A DNA stretch of 22,925 nt from UBA12403 sp043808565 (GCA_043808565.1 JAZDEQ010000051.1:1-22925), one strand, 5' to 3'. Positions 1 through 7,295 are shown, counted from the first letter of the stretch. Translations and numbers: made by a program. The notes: a model not told the origin generated them from the letters alone.

Positions 1-10
1 CCGCTCAACC

Positions 11-40
11 TTGACAAAAATTCAAAAAAATGACTATAAT
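11..40 (+). promoter_or_regulatory. Near-consensus sigma70-type promoter
   Basis: A perfect -35 box TTGACA (11-16) and a perfect -10 box TATAAT (35-40) are separated by 18 bases. The predicted transcription start near 46-48 lies upstream of the hypothetical plus-strand gene at 120. It therefore excludes the in-frame ATG at 30, which falls inside the promoter. Confidence 0.85.
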
Positions 41-47
41 TAACCAA

Positions 48-65
48 CTTTGGAGCCCTCCAAAG
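48..65 (+). promoter_or_regulatory. Hairpin at the 5' end of the leader
   Basis: CTTTGGA (48-54) pairs perfectly with TCCAAAG (59-65) around a GCCC tetraloop. It lies at the predicted 5' end of the transcript. A terminal hairpin of this kind can protect an mRNA from decay, but that role is inferred here. Confidence 0.55.
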
Positions 66-119
66 CCACCCCCGCGGCCGCCTTTCTTGGCAGCCCATCT
101 CCAACTCCCCGGAGAAACC

Positions 120-482
120 ATGGATGATTCCATTATCGCCAGCACCCGGCCGGAAGATCAACCGACGAGCCACGAAGGTGGTCAAACTGCACCCGAGACA
201 GACGCTCTCCTTTCGGTTCTCACTGGAATCGTCAGGGAATGTGCTGCTCAGGACGGTCTCCAGGTCTGCCTCATAAGCCTAATTCGGGCTGCGATCGAAA
301 CCGGCAACCCGGTTGTTCTGGCCGGAATAGCCAGATGGGCCGACCTTCACGGGCTATCGCAGCCGTTCTGGATCCGAGTCCGGGTCCTAGAGAAGCGAAG
401 CTTTGTGCTTCGCGCCATGCTGTCTAGTCCTTTTTTTCGATACTTTACATCGGAACGAACAGATCCCGCTTTCTGCAATTGA
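120..482 (+). CDS. Hypothetical protein, 120 aa, isolated higher-GC gene
   Basis: I do not recognise a family. The ATG at 120 is chosen because GGAG at 111-114 sits 5 bases upstream, the only good Shine-Dalgarno spacing in this window, and because the promoter at 11-40 rules out the earlier ATG at 30. The predicted product is soluble. It has a polar, acidic first 35 residues followed by a mostly helical-looking region rich in Leu, Ile, Val and Ala, and a basic stretch around RVRVLEKR. There is no signal peptide or clear membrane segment. The gene stands alone on the plus strand, convergent with recO, with its own promoter, leader hairpin and terminator. Its codons favour G/C at the third position, unlike the A+T-rich neighbours, which suggests a different origin. 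It could also be a structured RNA, since a perfect 7-bp hairpin lies at 395-413. Confidence 0.5.
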   Translation: MDDSIIASTRPEDQPTSHEGGQTAPETDALLSVLTGIVRECAAQDGLQVCLISLIRAAIETGNPVVLAGIARWADLHGLSQPFWIRVRVLEKRSFVLRAMLSSPFFRYFTSERTDPAFCN

Positions 483-505
483 ATCTCGACCACTCTCGGT
501 CACCG

Positions 506-536
506 CCCCGCCTACCATGGTGGGGTTTGCTGTTTT
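506..536 (+). terminator. Rho-independent terminator of the 120-aa gene
   Basis: CCCCGCC (506-512) pairs with GGTGGGG (519-525), with one G-U pair and a 6-base loop. A T-rich tract follows (526-536, interrupted by GC). It acts on the plus strand and its T tract just overlaps the end of the convergent recO gene. Confidence 0.7.
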
Positions 537-1308
537 AAAAAACTAAGGCCTTTCTTAAAGAGACGGCCGGAATAGTTGGGAAATGGGCGACCAAAAGACC
601 TTCGGTCGCCTCGTGAAAACCATCGATGGTTTGACCACTTAATCTTGGTCGAAGTAACTCGGCGAAACGCTCGCTCAAAGCAAAACGCATTAATTTCAAA
701 ACGTCGTCAGATAAAAGTCGGGCCGAAAACCACTGTTCTTTGTCGGCTTCAAGGCACGCCAGGCAAATAACTCCGCCTTTCAAAGCGTGCCAATGAAATT
801 CGCCGGGTTTAATTTGATTCAAACACTGCAAACAAAAATTAAGTTCCGGTCGATAGCCGAGTAATGATAAAAGTTTTAAAGCAAAGGCCGAGAGAACGAA
901 AGCAGCGCGTTCGGAAGTTAGGTCTGGAGCTTTGTGCAAAAAAATTAAAAAATTTTTTACCTCTTCGTATAAAAACTTATCGACCTCTCGCTCGTGTGTA
1001 CCCAAATCAACCAGCTGAAGTACATGGTGTGCTACCAATGATTTTGACAGACTATCGTAGAGACCAACAAACGATCTTTTTCGTTCCACCCCAGCTACGG
1101 TTTCGTGAACTCGACCGTGAACGATGAGTAACTCAACCTCGGCGCAAAATTCCAAATGTGGTGAAAGTTTAGCCAAAGGTTTGCGCGCTCCCCGAGCCAC
1201 CATTTCAATCTTGCCATGTTCCTGCGTCAAAACCGAATAAACGCGATCTGACTCCCGCCAGTCGCGTTTAGACAAAACTATTCCAGTGGTGTGATACAAA
1301 ATCGACAC
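535..1308 (-). CDS. recO: DNA repair protein RecO
   Basis: RecO anneals complementary single strands and, with RecR, helps load RecA onto SSB-coated DNA in gap repair. The product has 257 residues, normal for the family. The N-terminal OB-fold region opens with an ILYHTTGIVLSKRDWRESDR-type start and includes the GARK motif near residues 40-43. The helical C-terminal domain carries a zinc-binding set C159-x2-C162 and C182-x2-C185. The start codon is GTG (1308), without a Shine-Dalgarno sequence. It lies 50 bases after ruvX on the same strand and is probably co-transcribed with it. The gap contains a C-rich dispersed repeat. Confidence 0.93.
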   Translation of the reverse strand: MSILYHTTGIVLSKRDWRESDRVYSVLTQEHGKIEMVARGARKPLAKLSPHLEFCAEVELLIVHGRVHETVAGVERKRSFVGLYDSLSKSLVAHHVLQLVDLGTHEREVDKFLYEEVKNFLIFLHKAPDLTSERAAFVLSAFALKLLSLLGYRPELNFCLQCLNQIKPGEFHWHALKGGVICLACLEADKEQWFSARLLSDDVLKLMRFALSERFAELLRPRLSGQTIDGFHEATEGLLVAHFPTIPAVSLRKALVF

Positions 1309-1334
1309 AAACTACAAAATATAATTTCCCTTCT

Positions 1335-1371
1335 CTCGTCGCCACGATGGGGGAAGGGTTAGGGATGGGGG
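1335..1371. repeat. G-rich/C-rich dispersed repeat at the ruvX 3' end
   Basis: On the minus strand this reads as CCCCCATCCCTAACCC followed by CTTCCCCC. It resembles the CCCTAACCC/CTCTCCCC-type intergenic repeats found in many bacterial genomes. The ruvX stop codon (TAA) and its last residues (SPHP) lie inside it, so the element appears to have overwritten the end of ruvX. Confidence 0.5.
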
Positions 1372-1754
1372 CTGAAATATTGTTCCAAAATCAACATAGC
1401 CGCAATGGCGTCCTCATCAGCCACCGCACCTTCTTCTCGCTGCAACCGAATACTTTCTGACGAAGTGTAAGATTCATCTTCTTCAAAAACCGGAACTGTT
1501 ACAACCGCTCTAATTTTTTCAATGAAAGCCCGAGTCTTATTCAACTGCTCTGGACCGTGATGGCCCCCAGTCGAAAGCGGTACACCAACAACAATTTGCT
1601 GATAATCTTCTCGAGTAACCATTTGACTAATCTTTTTAATAGTTTCTTCGCCTAAATTTTGAATGACCTCTAATGGCACAGCTAAACCAACCTCAGAATC
1701 ACCCAAAGCTAAACCAATTTTTTTGTCGCCGTAATCGATTCCTAATAGTCGCAT
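1359..1754 (-). CDS. ruvX: RuvX/YqgF-family putative pre-16S rRNA nuclease
   Basis: YqgF proteins have an RNase H-like fold. They are implicated in 5' maturation of 16S rRNA and were earlier proposed as Holliday junction resolvases. The product has about 131 residues. The first acidic motif is GIDYGDKKIGLA near the N terminus, a VVGVPLS strand lies in the middle, the second acidic motif is DESYTS (the family usually has DERxTT), and the C-terminal DEDAIAAMLIL holds the last catalytic Asp. I chose ATG at 1754 because the family begins right before GIDYG. A GTG at 1769, five codons upstream, is also possible. The last residues are encoded by a dispersed repeat, so the C terminus may be altered. 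It follows map on the same strand. Confidence 0.88.
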   Translation of the reverse strand: MRLLGIDYGDKKIGLALGDSEVGLAVPLEVIQNLGEETIKKISQMVTREDYQQIVVGVPLSTGGHHGPEQLNKTRAFIEKIRAVVTVPVFEEDESYTSSESIRLQREEGAVADEDAIAAMLILEQYFSPHP

Positions 1755-1773
1755 AAAATTAATCAACACGGTT

Positions 1774-1829
1774 CCCCCTCTCTCTTACGAAGGAGAGGGG
1801 GAGAACGTGCTTAGCCGAAGGGGGTGAGG
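1774..1829. repeat. Pyrimidine-rich inverted repeat between map and ruvX
   Basis: CCCCCTCTC (1774-1782) pairs with GAGAGGGGG (1793-1801) as a 9-bp stem with a 10-base loop. The adjoining segment up to 1829 is a further G-rich repeat with CCGAAGGGGGTGAGG. The whole gap between the map stop and the ruvX start is made of this element. There is no U-tract of terminator type. Confidence 0.6.
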
Positions 1830-2603
1830 TCAAGGTAACAGCGTCAAAATCTCATGCCCTTTCTTAGTTACAACAACTGTCATCTCAAAATGAGCCGCCA
1901 AACTGCCATCCTTAGTTATTACTGTCCAACCGTCATCGGCAGTCACAACTTCTCCGCTTTTCATAGCAATCATTGGCTCAATAGCCAAACACATTCCTGG
2001 TTTAAGAGGAAAACTCCGAGCTTTGCGAGAAATAAAATTTGGAATATTCGGTGATTCGTGGACAGCATGACCAACTCCGTGACCAACTAAAGCCATAACA
2101 ATTCCGTAACCGTGCGGCTTAATATAATTTTCAACAGCCGAACTAATATCTCGAACATCTCCGCCCGATTTAACCGCTCGAACGCCGGCAAAAAGTGCTT
2201 CACGAGTAACCTCCATTAATTTTTTAGCGGCTGGAGAAATTTCACCAACCGCCACCGATACTGCCATGTCAGTAAAAAGTCCTTTGTATTCACAACCAAT
2301 ATCAAGACTAACAATTTCTCCGGCCTTAAGTTTTATATTTCGATCAGCTGAACCGTGAACTACTTCTGGTCCGATCGAAACACACAAAGTCGAAGGAAAG
2401 GGCGGATCTTCTTTTGAACCACAAAAACCTTTAAAAGATGGTACCGCCCCAGCTGCCCGTAAAGATGCTTCAGCAATCTCATCAAGCTCACGAATACCAA
2501 CTCCTGGCCGGACTGCACGAACCGCCGCCGCTAAAGCTTGGGAAAGAATTTTTCCACCTTCACGCATGATTTTTATTTCGTCGTCGGTTTTAATAAGTGA
2601 CAT
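1830..2603 (-). CDS. map: Methionine aminopeptidase, type I
   Basis: This enzyme removes the initiator methionine from nascent proteins in the cytoplasm, using a two-metal centre. All five metal ligands of the family can be placed: D101 and D112 (LDIGCEYKGLFTD), H175 (GHGVGH), E209 (AIEP) and E240 (HFEM). H83 matches the conserved substrate-contacting His. The length of 257 residues is normal for type Ia. I chose ATG at 2603, four bases after the adk stop. A TTG at 2615 would overlap adk and add only four residues. The adk-map pair downstream of secY is the classic order at the end of the spc operon, but here it has its own promoter. Confidence 0.96.
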   Translation of the reverse strand: MSLIKTDDEIKIMREGGKILSQALAAAVRAVRPGVGIRELDEIAEASLRAAGAVPSFKGFCGSKEDPPFPSTLCVSIGPEVVHGSADRNIKLKAGEIVSLDIGCEYKGLFTDMAVSVAVGEISPAAKKLMEVTREALFAGVRAVKSGGDVRDISSAVENYIKPHGYGIVMALVGHGVGHAVHESPNIPNFISRKARSFPLKPGMCLAIEPMIAMKSGEVVTADDGWTVITKDGSLAAHFEMTVVVTKKGHEILTLLP

Positions 2604-2607
2604 AACA

Positions 2608-3237
2608 TTATTCAAAAATTTTCTTCACCTCTGCGGCCACTTCTTCAATCGTACCCGAACCATCCACTCGATGTAAAATTCCCATTTCTGAAAATCGTCG
2701 AGCTACTGGTTCAGTTTCTTGATGATAAATTCCTAAACGCTCTTTAATAACTTCTGGCACATCATCTGACCGACGAATTAAGTTGCCATCACAATGATCA
2801 CACTTACCAGCATTTTTTGGTGGCACGTGTTTTAATTGAAAGCCACAACGACATTTATCACACTGTACTCGACCAGAAAGACGCTCAACTGATTGCTCGT
2901 CAGAAATTTCTAGAAGAATAACCTGAGTTGGCTGAATAGATTGCAGAAACAATTCGGCTTGGGCCATAATTCTTGGAAAACCATCCAAAATCCAACCACC
3001 GGCTGCATCAGCCCGATCGAGTCGTGATTTAACAACAGACAAAGCCACTTCATCTGGAACTAATTTTCCATTATCCAAAAAATCTTTAGCTAAATTTCCC
3101 GCTTCTGACCCGCCGACAATTTCATCACGGAGCAAAGCGCCCATAGAAATCGCTGGAATACCTAATTCCTTAGCCAAAATTTCGGCCTGTGTTCCCTTGC
3201 CAGATCCTTGCGGACCCATAATAAGAATTTTATTCAT
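2608..3237 (-). CDS. adk: Adenylate kinase, zinc-finger lid type
   Basis: Adenylate kinase catalyses AMP + ATP to 2 ADP in the cytosol and balances adenylate pools. The product has 209 residues. The P-loop GPQGSGKGT is at residues 8-16. The AMP-binding region includes LDGFPR (84-89). The lid carries C126-x2-C129 and C146-x2-C149, a zinc-binding set typical of many adenylate kinases. The arginines in RRSDD follow the lid. ATG 3237 is only 12 bases below an extended -10 element, so its mRNA leader should be only a few bases long. It is followed closely by map. Confidence 0.96.
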   Translation of the reverse strand: MNKILIMGPQGSGKGTQAEILAKELGIPAISMGALLRDEIVGGSEAGNLAKDFLDNGKLVPDEVALSVVKSRLDRADAAGGWILDGFPRIMAQAELFLQSIQPTQVILLEISDEQSVERLSGRVQCDKCRCGFQLKHVPPKNAGKCDHCDGNLIRRSDDVPEVIKERLGIYHQETEPVARRFSEMGILHRVDGSGTIEEVAAEVKKIFE

Positions 3238-3249
3238 AAATGCCCGAAT

Positions 3250-3258
3250 AGTATAGCA
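3250..3258 (-). promoter_or_regulatory. Extended -10 promoter for adk-map
   Basis: On the minus strand TGCTATACT forms an extended -10 (TG, one base, TATACT with 5 of 6 consensus bases). No good -35 is seen 17 bases upstream, as is common for extended -10 promoters. It lies just after the secY terminator, and the predicted start is about 5 bases before the adk ATG. Confidence 0.65.
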
Positions 3259-3308
3259 GGCTTTAGCCCAAAAACGACAGAGGATAACTGTTAATCTTTA
3301 TTTGAATC

Positions 3309-3337
3309 AAAAAAATCGCCGCGCTGACGATTTTTTT
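3309..3337 (-). terminator. Rho-independent terminator after secY
   Basis: On the minus strand a 12-bp stem (AAAAAAATCGTC with GGCGATTTTTTT, including one G-U pair) closes a 5-base AGCGC loop and ends in seven Ts. It marks the end of the long ribosomal protein transcript. Confidence 0.85.
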
Positions 3338-3356
3338 AAATCTTTAATTAGGTTGT

Positions 3357-4616
3357 TTACAACTCATACTCTCTCATCGACAATTGCGCCTCAATCTGCC
3401 GGATGGTTTCGATAACCACATTGACCACAATCAAAATTGAAGTACCGCCAATAACTAAACTACTATTACCCGTTAAAGTTTGAAGCGAAAGCGGCAAAAC
3501 AGCAATGATGGCTAAAAACAAAGCACCGGCTAATAAAATACGATTAGAAACAAAATTTAAGTAATCGGCTGTTGGTTTGCCTGGCCGAATACCTGGAATA
3601 AAACCGCCTTGCATTTGTAAATTTTCAGCCACCCGATCAGGATTAAAAATAACGGCCGTGTAAAAGTAAGTAAAACCAAAAACCAATAAGAAATAAACCA
3701 CGCCATAAACAACTTGATTATCAAACATGGTCATGGTAAAAGTTGCGGCTTGACGTAGCCATTCGCTTTTAGCAGCTGAAAAAAATTGAGCAAAAACCCT
3801 AGGGAAAAGAATAATCGAAATAGCAAAAATGATCGGGATAACCCCAGCCATGTTAACCTTAAGAGGCAGATGATTGGCTACTCCACCAAAACCAGAGACT
3901 CGACCACCACGAGCATACTGCACTGGAATATTGCGTTGAGCTTCTTGCATAATTACCACACCGACAATTGTCACGATCACTACAACTGCAAAAAGAATCA
4001 TGGTAATTATTTGTGAGCGATCAAAAACCGCGACTGACCTTTGTAAAAACTGTGGCAAACCAGCAGCAATACCAGCAAAAATCATAATGGAAATTCCATT
4101 ACCTACATGCTTTTCAGAAATCAATTCGCCAAGCCACATAATAAAAATTGTGCCAGCTGTCATGGATAAAATAGCTAAAATAACCGTTGATAAATCTGTC
4201 TGACTGAAAACTGTCGGCGCTTGCTGACGCAAAAGAATCATCATACCGTAAGCTTGAAACACAGCCAAAGGCACAGTCAGCCAACGGGTCCAACTATTAA
4301 TTTTTTGCCGACCTTGTTCTTCCTTTTGCATCTCTTCCAATTTAGGCACGATCATGGCTAGAAGCTGAAAAATAATTGAAGAAGTAATATATGGAGCCAC
4401 GCCCAAAGCGACAATCGAAAAATTTTCCAAGGTGCCACCAGAAAAGATATTAAGCAAACCAAAAAATTGATTATTTTGAAAAAATGAGGTCAAGGCACTG
4501 GCATCCATACCAGGCACAGGAATGTGTGCGACGATACGAAAAATCACCAACAGCGCCAAAACAAAAAGCACGTTATTTCTCACTTCGGGTGTGTGAATAA
4601 TGCGCTGAAGGATCAT
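3357..4616 (-). CDS. secY: Protein translocase subunit SecY
   Basis: SecY forms the ten-helix membrane channel through which SecA-driven and co-translational export occurs. The product has 419 residues, close to the usual 420-440. Hydrophobic segments are spread throughout, starting near residues 15-30 (VLFVLALLVIFRIVAHIPVP) after the typical Asn-rich entry. The plug-region sequence FSGGTLENFSIVALGVAPYI and the conserved PVQYARGGR loop are present, as is the FNPDRVAENLQMQGGFIPGI segment of the C-terminal half. It starts 5 bases after the rplO stop and is the last gene of the ribosomal run, followed by a terminator. SecE and SecG are not in the window. Confidence 0.97.
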   Translation of the reverse strand: MILQRIIHTPEVRNNVLFVLALLVIFRIVAHIPVPGMDASALTSFFQNNQFFGLLNIFSGGTLENFSIVALGVAPYITSSIIFQLLAMIVPKLEEMQKEEQGRQKINSWTRWLTVPLAVFQAYGMMILLRQQAPTVFSQTDLSTVILAILSMTAGTIFIMWLGELISEKHVGNGISIMIFAGIAAGLPQFLQRSVAVFDRSQIITMILFAVVVIVTIVGVVIMQEAQRNIPVQYARGGRVSGFGGVANHLPLKVNMAGVIPIIFAISIILFPRVFAQFFSAAKSEWLRQAATFTMTMFDNQVVYGVVYFLLVFGFTYFYTAVIFNPDRVAENLQMQGGFIPGIRPGKPTADYLNFVSNRILLAGALFLAIIAVLPLSLQTLTGNSSLVIGGTSILIVVNVVIETIRQIEAQLSMREYEL

Positions 4617-4621
4617 AAATT

Positions 4622-5065
4622 TTATTTGGCAATAATTTCGCCACCGGCTTTTTTAATTTTTTCCTCAGCTGATTTTGAAACCAAACATCCCTTAATAATC
4701 AAACGGTGCTTAATTTCTCCATCACCTAAAATCTTTATACCAGATCCGATAGAATTAACCAATTTTTTAGTCGCAATCAATTTTGGCGTAACTGTGGCCC
4801 CATCGGCAAAATGTTTGACCAAAACCGCCAAATTAACTACTGCTGGTTTTTCTTCTAAACTCTGGAAGCCTCGTTTTTTTGGTAATTTCAACATTAAAGA
4901 ACGCAAACCTTTGAGCTGAAGACCAGAACGACCGCCAGAACGGGCTCTTTGACCCTTAACCCCTCGACCAGAATAAGAACCAGTTGAACCTAAACCGCGG
5001 CCAACTCTTTTTTTGGTTTTCTTTGATCCGACCGAAGGTTTTAAATTATGCAAAGCAAGAGTCAT
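4622..5065 (-). CDS. rplO: 50S ribosomal protein L15 (uL15)
   Basis: This is a late-assembly protein of the large subunit. The product has 147 residues, the normal size. The N-terminal basic, glycine-rich arm (KKRVGRGLGS, GRGVKGQRARSGG) penetrates rRNA, and the C-terminal globular domain ends in IKKAGGEIIAK. The start codon is 13 bases after the rpsE stop. In most bacteria rpmD (L30) lies between rpsE and rplO, but there is no room for it here. The sequence upstream of the ATG is A/T-only, with no Shine-Dalgarno motif. Confidence 0.96.
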   Translation of the reverse strand: MTLALHNLKPSVGSKKTKKRVGRGLGSTGSYSGRGVKGQRARSGGRSGLQLKGLRSLMLKLPKKRGFQSLEEKPAVVNLAVLVKHFADGATVTPKLIATKKLVNSIGSGIKILGDGEIKHRLIIKGCLVSKSAEEKIKKAGGEIIAK

Positions 5066-5078
5066 ATTGTTATTTTTT

Positions 5079-5747
5079 TTATTTGACCTCTGGAGAAACT
5101 GTCTTTAACGGAAGACGTAAGCGTTTAAAAGCTTGAATAGTAGCTTTGGCAACGTTAATTTTATTTGCCGAACCTAAAATTTTACTAACCGCATTTGGTA
5201 CACCACCGAGCTCTAAAACCAAACGCACCGCACCGCCAGATTTTAAACCAGTACCTTTAGGAGCTGGTTTTAAAAGAATAATCGCAGCACCAAATTTTTC
5301 TTCAACGGCGTGTGGAATAGTTCCTTCAACCATGGGAATAACGAAAACTTTTTTCTTAGCCTGACGAAAAGCTTTTTCTACAGCCATGGCCACATCAGCA
5401 CCTTTAGCTACACCAAAACCGACTTTGCCAGCCCGATTGCCAACAATAACCGCGGCTCGAAAACGCATCCGTTTTCCACCAGCGGTAACACGAGTAACCC
5501 GTGAGAGTTCTAAAATTTTCTGGTCATACTCTTTAGGTTCTCGGCTATCACGATCATCTCGACCGCGACCTCGTCCACCACCGCCACCAGGACCACGCCC
5601 ACGATTACCGCCACCGCCGCCGCCACGTCCAGCTCGCCCACGATTACCACCGACATGCTCTGGACGTCCAGCTTGACCAGAAACAGCCGGAGTGTTTACT
5701 GGCTTGGCTTCGTTATTAGTAACTTGAGTTGTTTGTTCTTCGGACAT
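5079..5747 (-). CDS. rpsE: 30S ribosomal protein S5 (uS5) with Gly/Arg-rich N-terminal extension
   Basis: S5 lies near the mRNA entry and decoding region and contributes to fidelity. The S5 core begins near residue 74 (EYDQKILELSRVTRVTAGGK) and includes the RFRAAVIVGNRAGKVGFGVAKG and PKGTGLKSGG motifs. The total of 222 residues is well above the roughly 165 of E. coli. The surplus is an N-terminal extension: residues 1-30 are Glu/Thr/Asn-rich and residues 31-63 are a run of Gly and Arg with RGR/GRG repeats, a low-complexity RNA-binding type sequence. N-terminal extensions on S5 occur in other lineages. The extension is in frame and lacks an internal alternative start, so I take it as real. 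Confidence 0.96.
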   Translation of the reverse strand: MSEEQTTQVTNNEAKPVNTPAVSGQAGRPEHVGGNRGRAGRGGGGGGNRGRGPGGGGGRGRGRDDRDSREPKEYDQKILELSRVTRVTAGGKRMRFRAAVIVGNRAGKVGFGVAKGADVAMAVEKAFRQAKKKVFVIPMVEGTIPHAVEEKFGAAIILLKPAPKGTGLKSGGAVRLVLELGGVPNAVSKILGSANKINVAKATIQAFKRLRLPLKTVSPEVK

Positions 5748-5752
5748 AACAT

Positions 5753-6118
5753 TTAAAAAATTAATCCGCCTTCTCTGGCCCCATCGGCCAAGGCAGCCAC
5801 TACGCCATGATATCGATAACTACCGCGATCAAAAACCACAGCTTCAATACCCTTTTCCTTAGCCCTAACAGCTAAAATTTTTCCCACTTCTTTGGCTTTT
5901 TCTAAATTACCACTACCTTTTTGAGCAAAATCAAAATCAGACGCCGTGGCTAAAGTTTTTCCAGCAACATCGTCAATTAATTGAAGATAAAAGTGCTTCA
6001 AACTTCGCTTTACGGTCAATCGAGGTTCTTTTTCAGTTCCTGTAATTTTAGCTCGTACTCTTTGAGCCCTGAGTTTAGCCAAATGTCTTTTTCTGGCAAT
6101 AGGATTTTTTACTTTCAT
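5753..6118 (-). CDS. rplR: 50S ribosomal protein L18 (uL18)
   Basis: L18 binds 5S rRNA with L5 and helps dock it in the central protuberance. The product has 121 residues, the normal length. The basic N terminus (KNPIARKRHLAKLRAQRVRA) is followed by the L18 fold, with RLTVKRSLKHFYLQLID, an ATASD turn, and the conserved end FDRGSYRYHGVVAALADGAR. It lies 5 bases before rpsE and 13 bases after rplF, in the usual spc order. Confidence 0.96.
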   Translation of the reverse strand: MKVKNPIARKRHLAKLRAQRVRAKITGTEKEPRLTVKRSLKHFYLQLIDDVAGKTLATASDFDFAQKGSGNLEKAKEVGKILAVRAKEKGIEAVVFDRGSYRYHGVVAALADGAREGGLIF

Positions 6119-6131
6119 AAAATATCATTTT

Positions 6132-6680
6132 TTAAGCCGCTCCGGCCTTTCCGGTCTTGCCAGCCTTTCGACGAACTATTTCATCACTATATTTAATACC
6201 TGTACCTTTATAAGGTTCTGGTGGTCGAATTCGGCGAAGACGGGCAGCGGTTTCTCCAACCAACTGTTTATCAATACCGCTTAAAGTAACCAAATTTTTT
6301 TCCACTACAGCGCTCACACCATCTGGCAAGGGAAAATCAACCGAATGAGAAAAGCCCACATCAATCACTAACTTTTTTCCAACCAAATTAGCTTTATAAC
6401 CCACTCCGTTAATTTCTAGGACTCTAATAAAACCTGTGGTTACGCCCTTAATCACGTTCTGTAAAAGAGCACGAAAAGTTCCCCAGAGCGCCTTTTCAGA
6501 CTTAACTTCGGGGTGTTTAACCGACATTTTTATTTCTTCGGCTTCTTGAATAAAACTAACACATTCTGGAAGCTGTAAAAACAAACTGCCCTTTGGCCCT
6601 TTAACCGTAAGTTTTTTGCCGTCCACGACCATGTCGACACCGGCCGGAAGTTTAATTGGTTTTGATCCTACTCGAGACAT
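6132..6680 (-). CDS. rplF: 50S ribosomal protein L6 (uL6)
   Basis: L6 lies near the factor-binding region of the large subunit, close to the sarcin-ricin loop. The product has 182 residues, the normal length. It shows two similar alpha/beta domains. The start SRVGSKPIKLPAGVD and KGPKGSL mark the first. The second ends with the highly conserved RRIRPPEPYKGTGIKY and RRKAGKTGKAG. The usual neighbours rpsH and rplR flank it. No Shine-Dalgarno motif precedes the ATG. Confidence 0.97.
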   Translation of the reverse strand: MSRVGSKPIKLPAGVDMVVDGKKLTVKGPKGSLFLQLPECVSFIQEAEEIKMSVKHPEVKSEKALWGTFRALLQNVIKGVTTGFIRVLEINGVGYKANLVGKKLVIDVGFSHSVDFPLPDGVSAVVEKNLVTLSGIDKQLVGETAARLRRIRPPEPYKGTGIKYSDEIVRRKAGKTGKAGAA

Positions 6681-6694
6681 ACTAAAAAAATTAT

Positions 6695-7087
6695 TTAAGC
6701 CACTTCACAAATTACCTCACCGCCAAGCTTTCTGGCTCGGGCTTCTTTATTGGTCATAAGACCATTTGAAGTAGAAACTATAGCTAAACCTAAACCGGAC
6801 AAAACTCGTGGCAAATCACCATTTTTCATATAGATTCGGCGACCTGGCTTGGAAATCCGTTTAATCATTTTGATAGCCGGATCGCGACGATCGTATTTCA
6901 AAACCATCCGAATGACTGGTCGCCCAGCCTCAGTTATAGCTTCGGTTTTTAATACAAAGCCTTCTTTTTCCAAAATCTTTCCTAAACTAAACTTTATTTT
7001 GGAAAAAGGGAAAGTAATTTCGAACTTACGTACCGCTTGAGCGTTACGAAGCCGAGTCAACATGTCAGAAATGGGATCGGTCAACAT
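6695..7087 (-). CDS. rpsH: 30S ribosomal protein S8 (uS8)
   Basis: S8 binds the central domain of 16S rRNA and is a primary assembly protein. In E. coli it also represses the spc operon. With the start at ATG 7087 the product has 130 residues and begins MLTDPISDMLTRLRNAQ, the canonical S8 opening. A TTG at 7108 would add seven residues and overlap rpsN, so I rejected it. The C-terminal RNA-contact motif reads STSNGLMTNKEARARKLGGE, matching the family STSxGxMTxxxAR pattern. Confidence 0.97.
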   Translation of the reverse strand: MLTDPISDMLTRLRNAQAVRKFEITFPFSKIKFSLGKILEKEGFVLKTEAITEAGRPVIRMVLKYDRRDPAIKMIKRISKPGRRIYMKNGDLPRVLSGLGLAIVSTSNGLMTNKEARARKLGGEVICEVA

Positions 7088-7101
7088 ATTTTCAAAATAT
7101 T

Positions 7102-7287
7102 TTACCAACTAGATTTTTTAATACCCGGAATTTGTCCGCTGTTGGCTAACTCGCGAAAACAAATGCGACATAATTCAAAATCTCGAATATATCCATGATG
7201 TCGCCCGCAACGCCAACAACGATTAACATGACGGGTAGGAAATTTTTGTCGAAGACGCGATTTAGCGCGCTGATTTTCTGTTGCCAT
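7102..7287 (-). CDS. rpsN: 30S ribosomal protein S14, zinc-binding type (uS14)
   Basis: S14 sits in the head of the small subunit. The 61-residue length and the cysteine set C24-x2-C27 and C40-x2-C43 identify the short zinc-binding form, as opposed to the roughly 100-residue zinc-free form of E. coli. The C terminus has the typical GQIPGIKKSSW. It lies between rplE and rpsH as in Gram-positive and CPR clusters. Confidence 0.97.
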   Translation of the reverse strand: MATENQRAKSRLRQKFPTRHVNRCWRCGRHHGYIRDFELCRICFRELANSGQIPGIKKSSW

Positions 7288-7295
7288 ATTTTCTT

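Noticed and set aside
30..119. ATG at 30 as an upstream start giving a 150-residue protein
   Set aside because: It lies inside the promoter, upstream of the predicted transcript start. The ATG at 120 has a well-spaced GGAG, and the extra 30 residues are a Pro-rich stretch.
4524..4919. Plus-strand reading frame of 131 residues over secY and rplO
   Set aside because: It is a shadow of two well-identified ribosomal operon genes.
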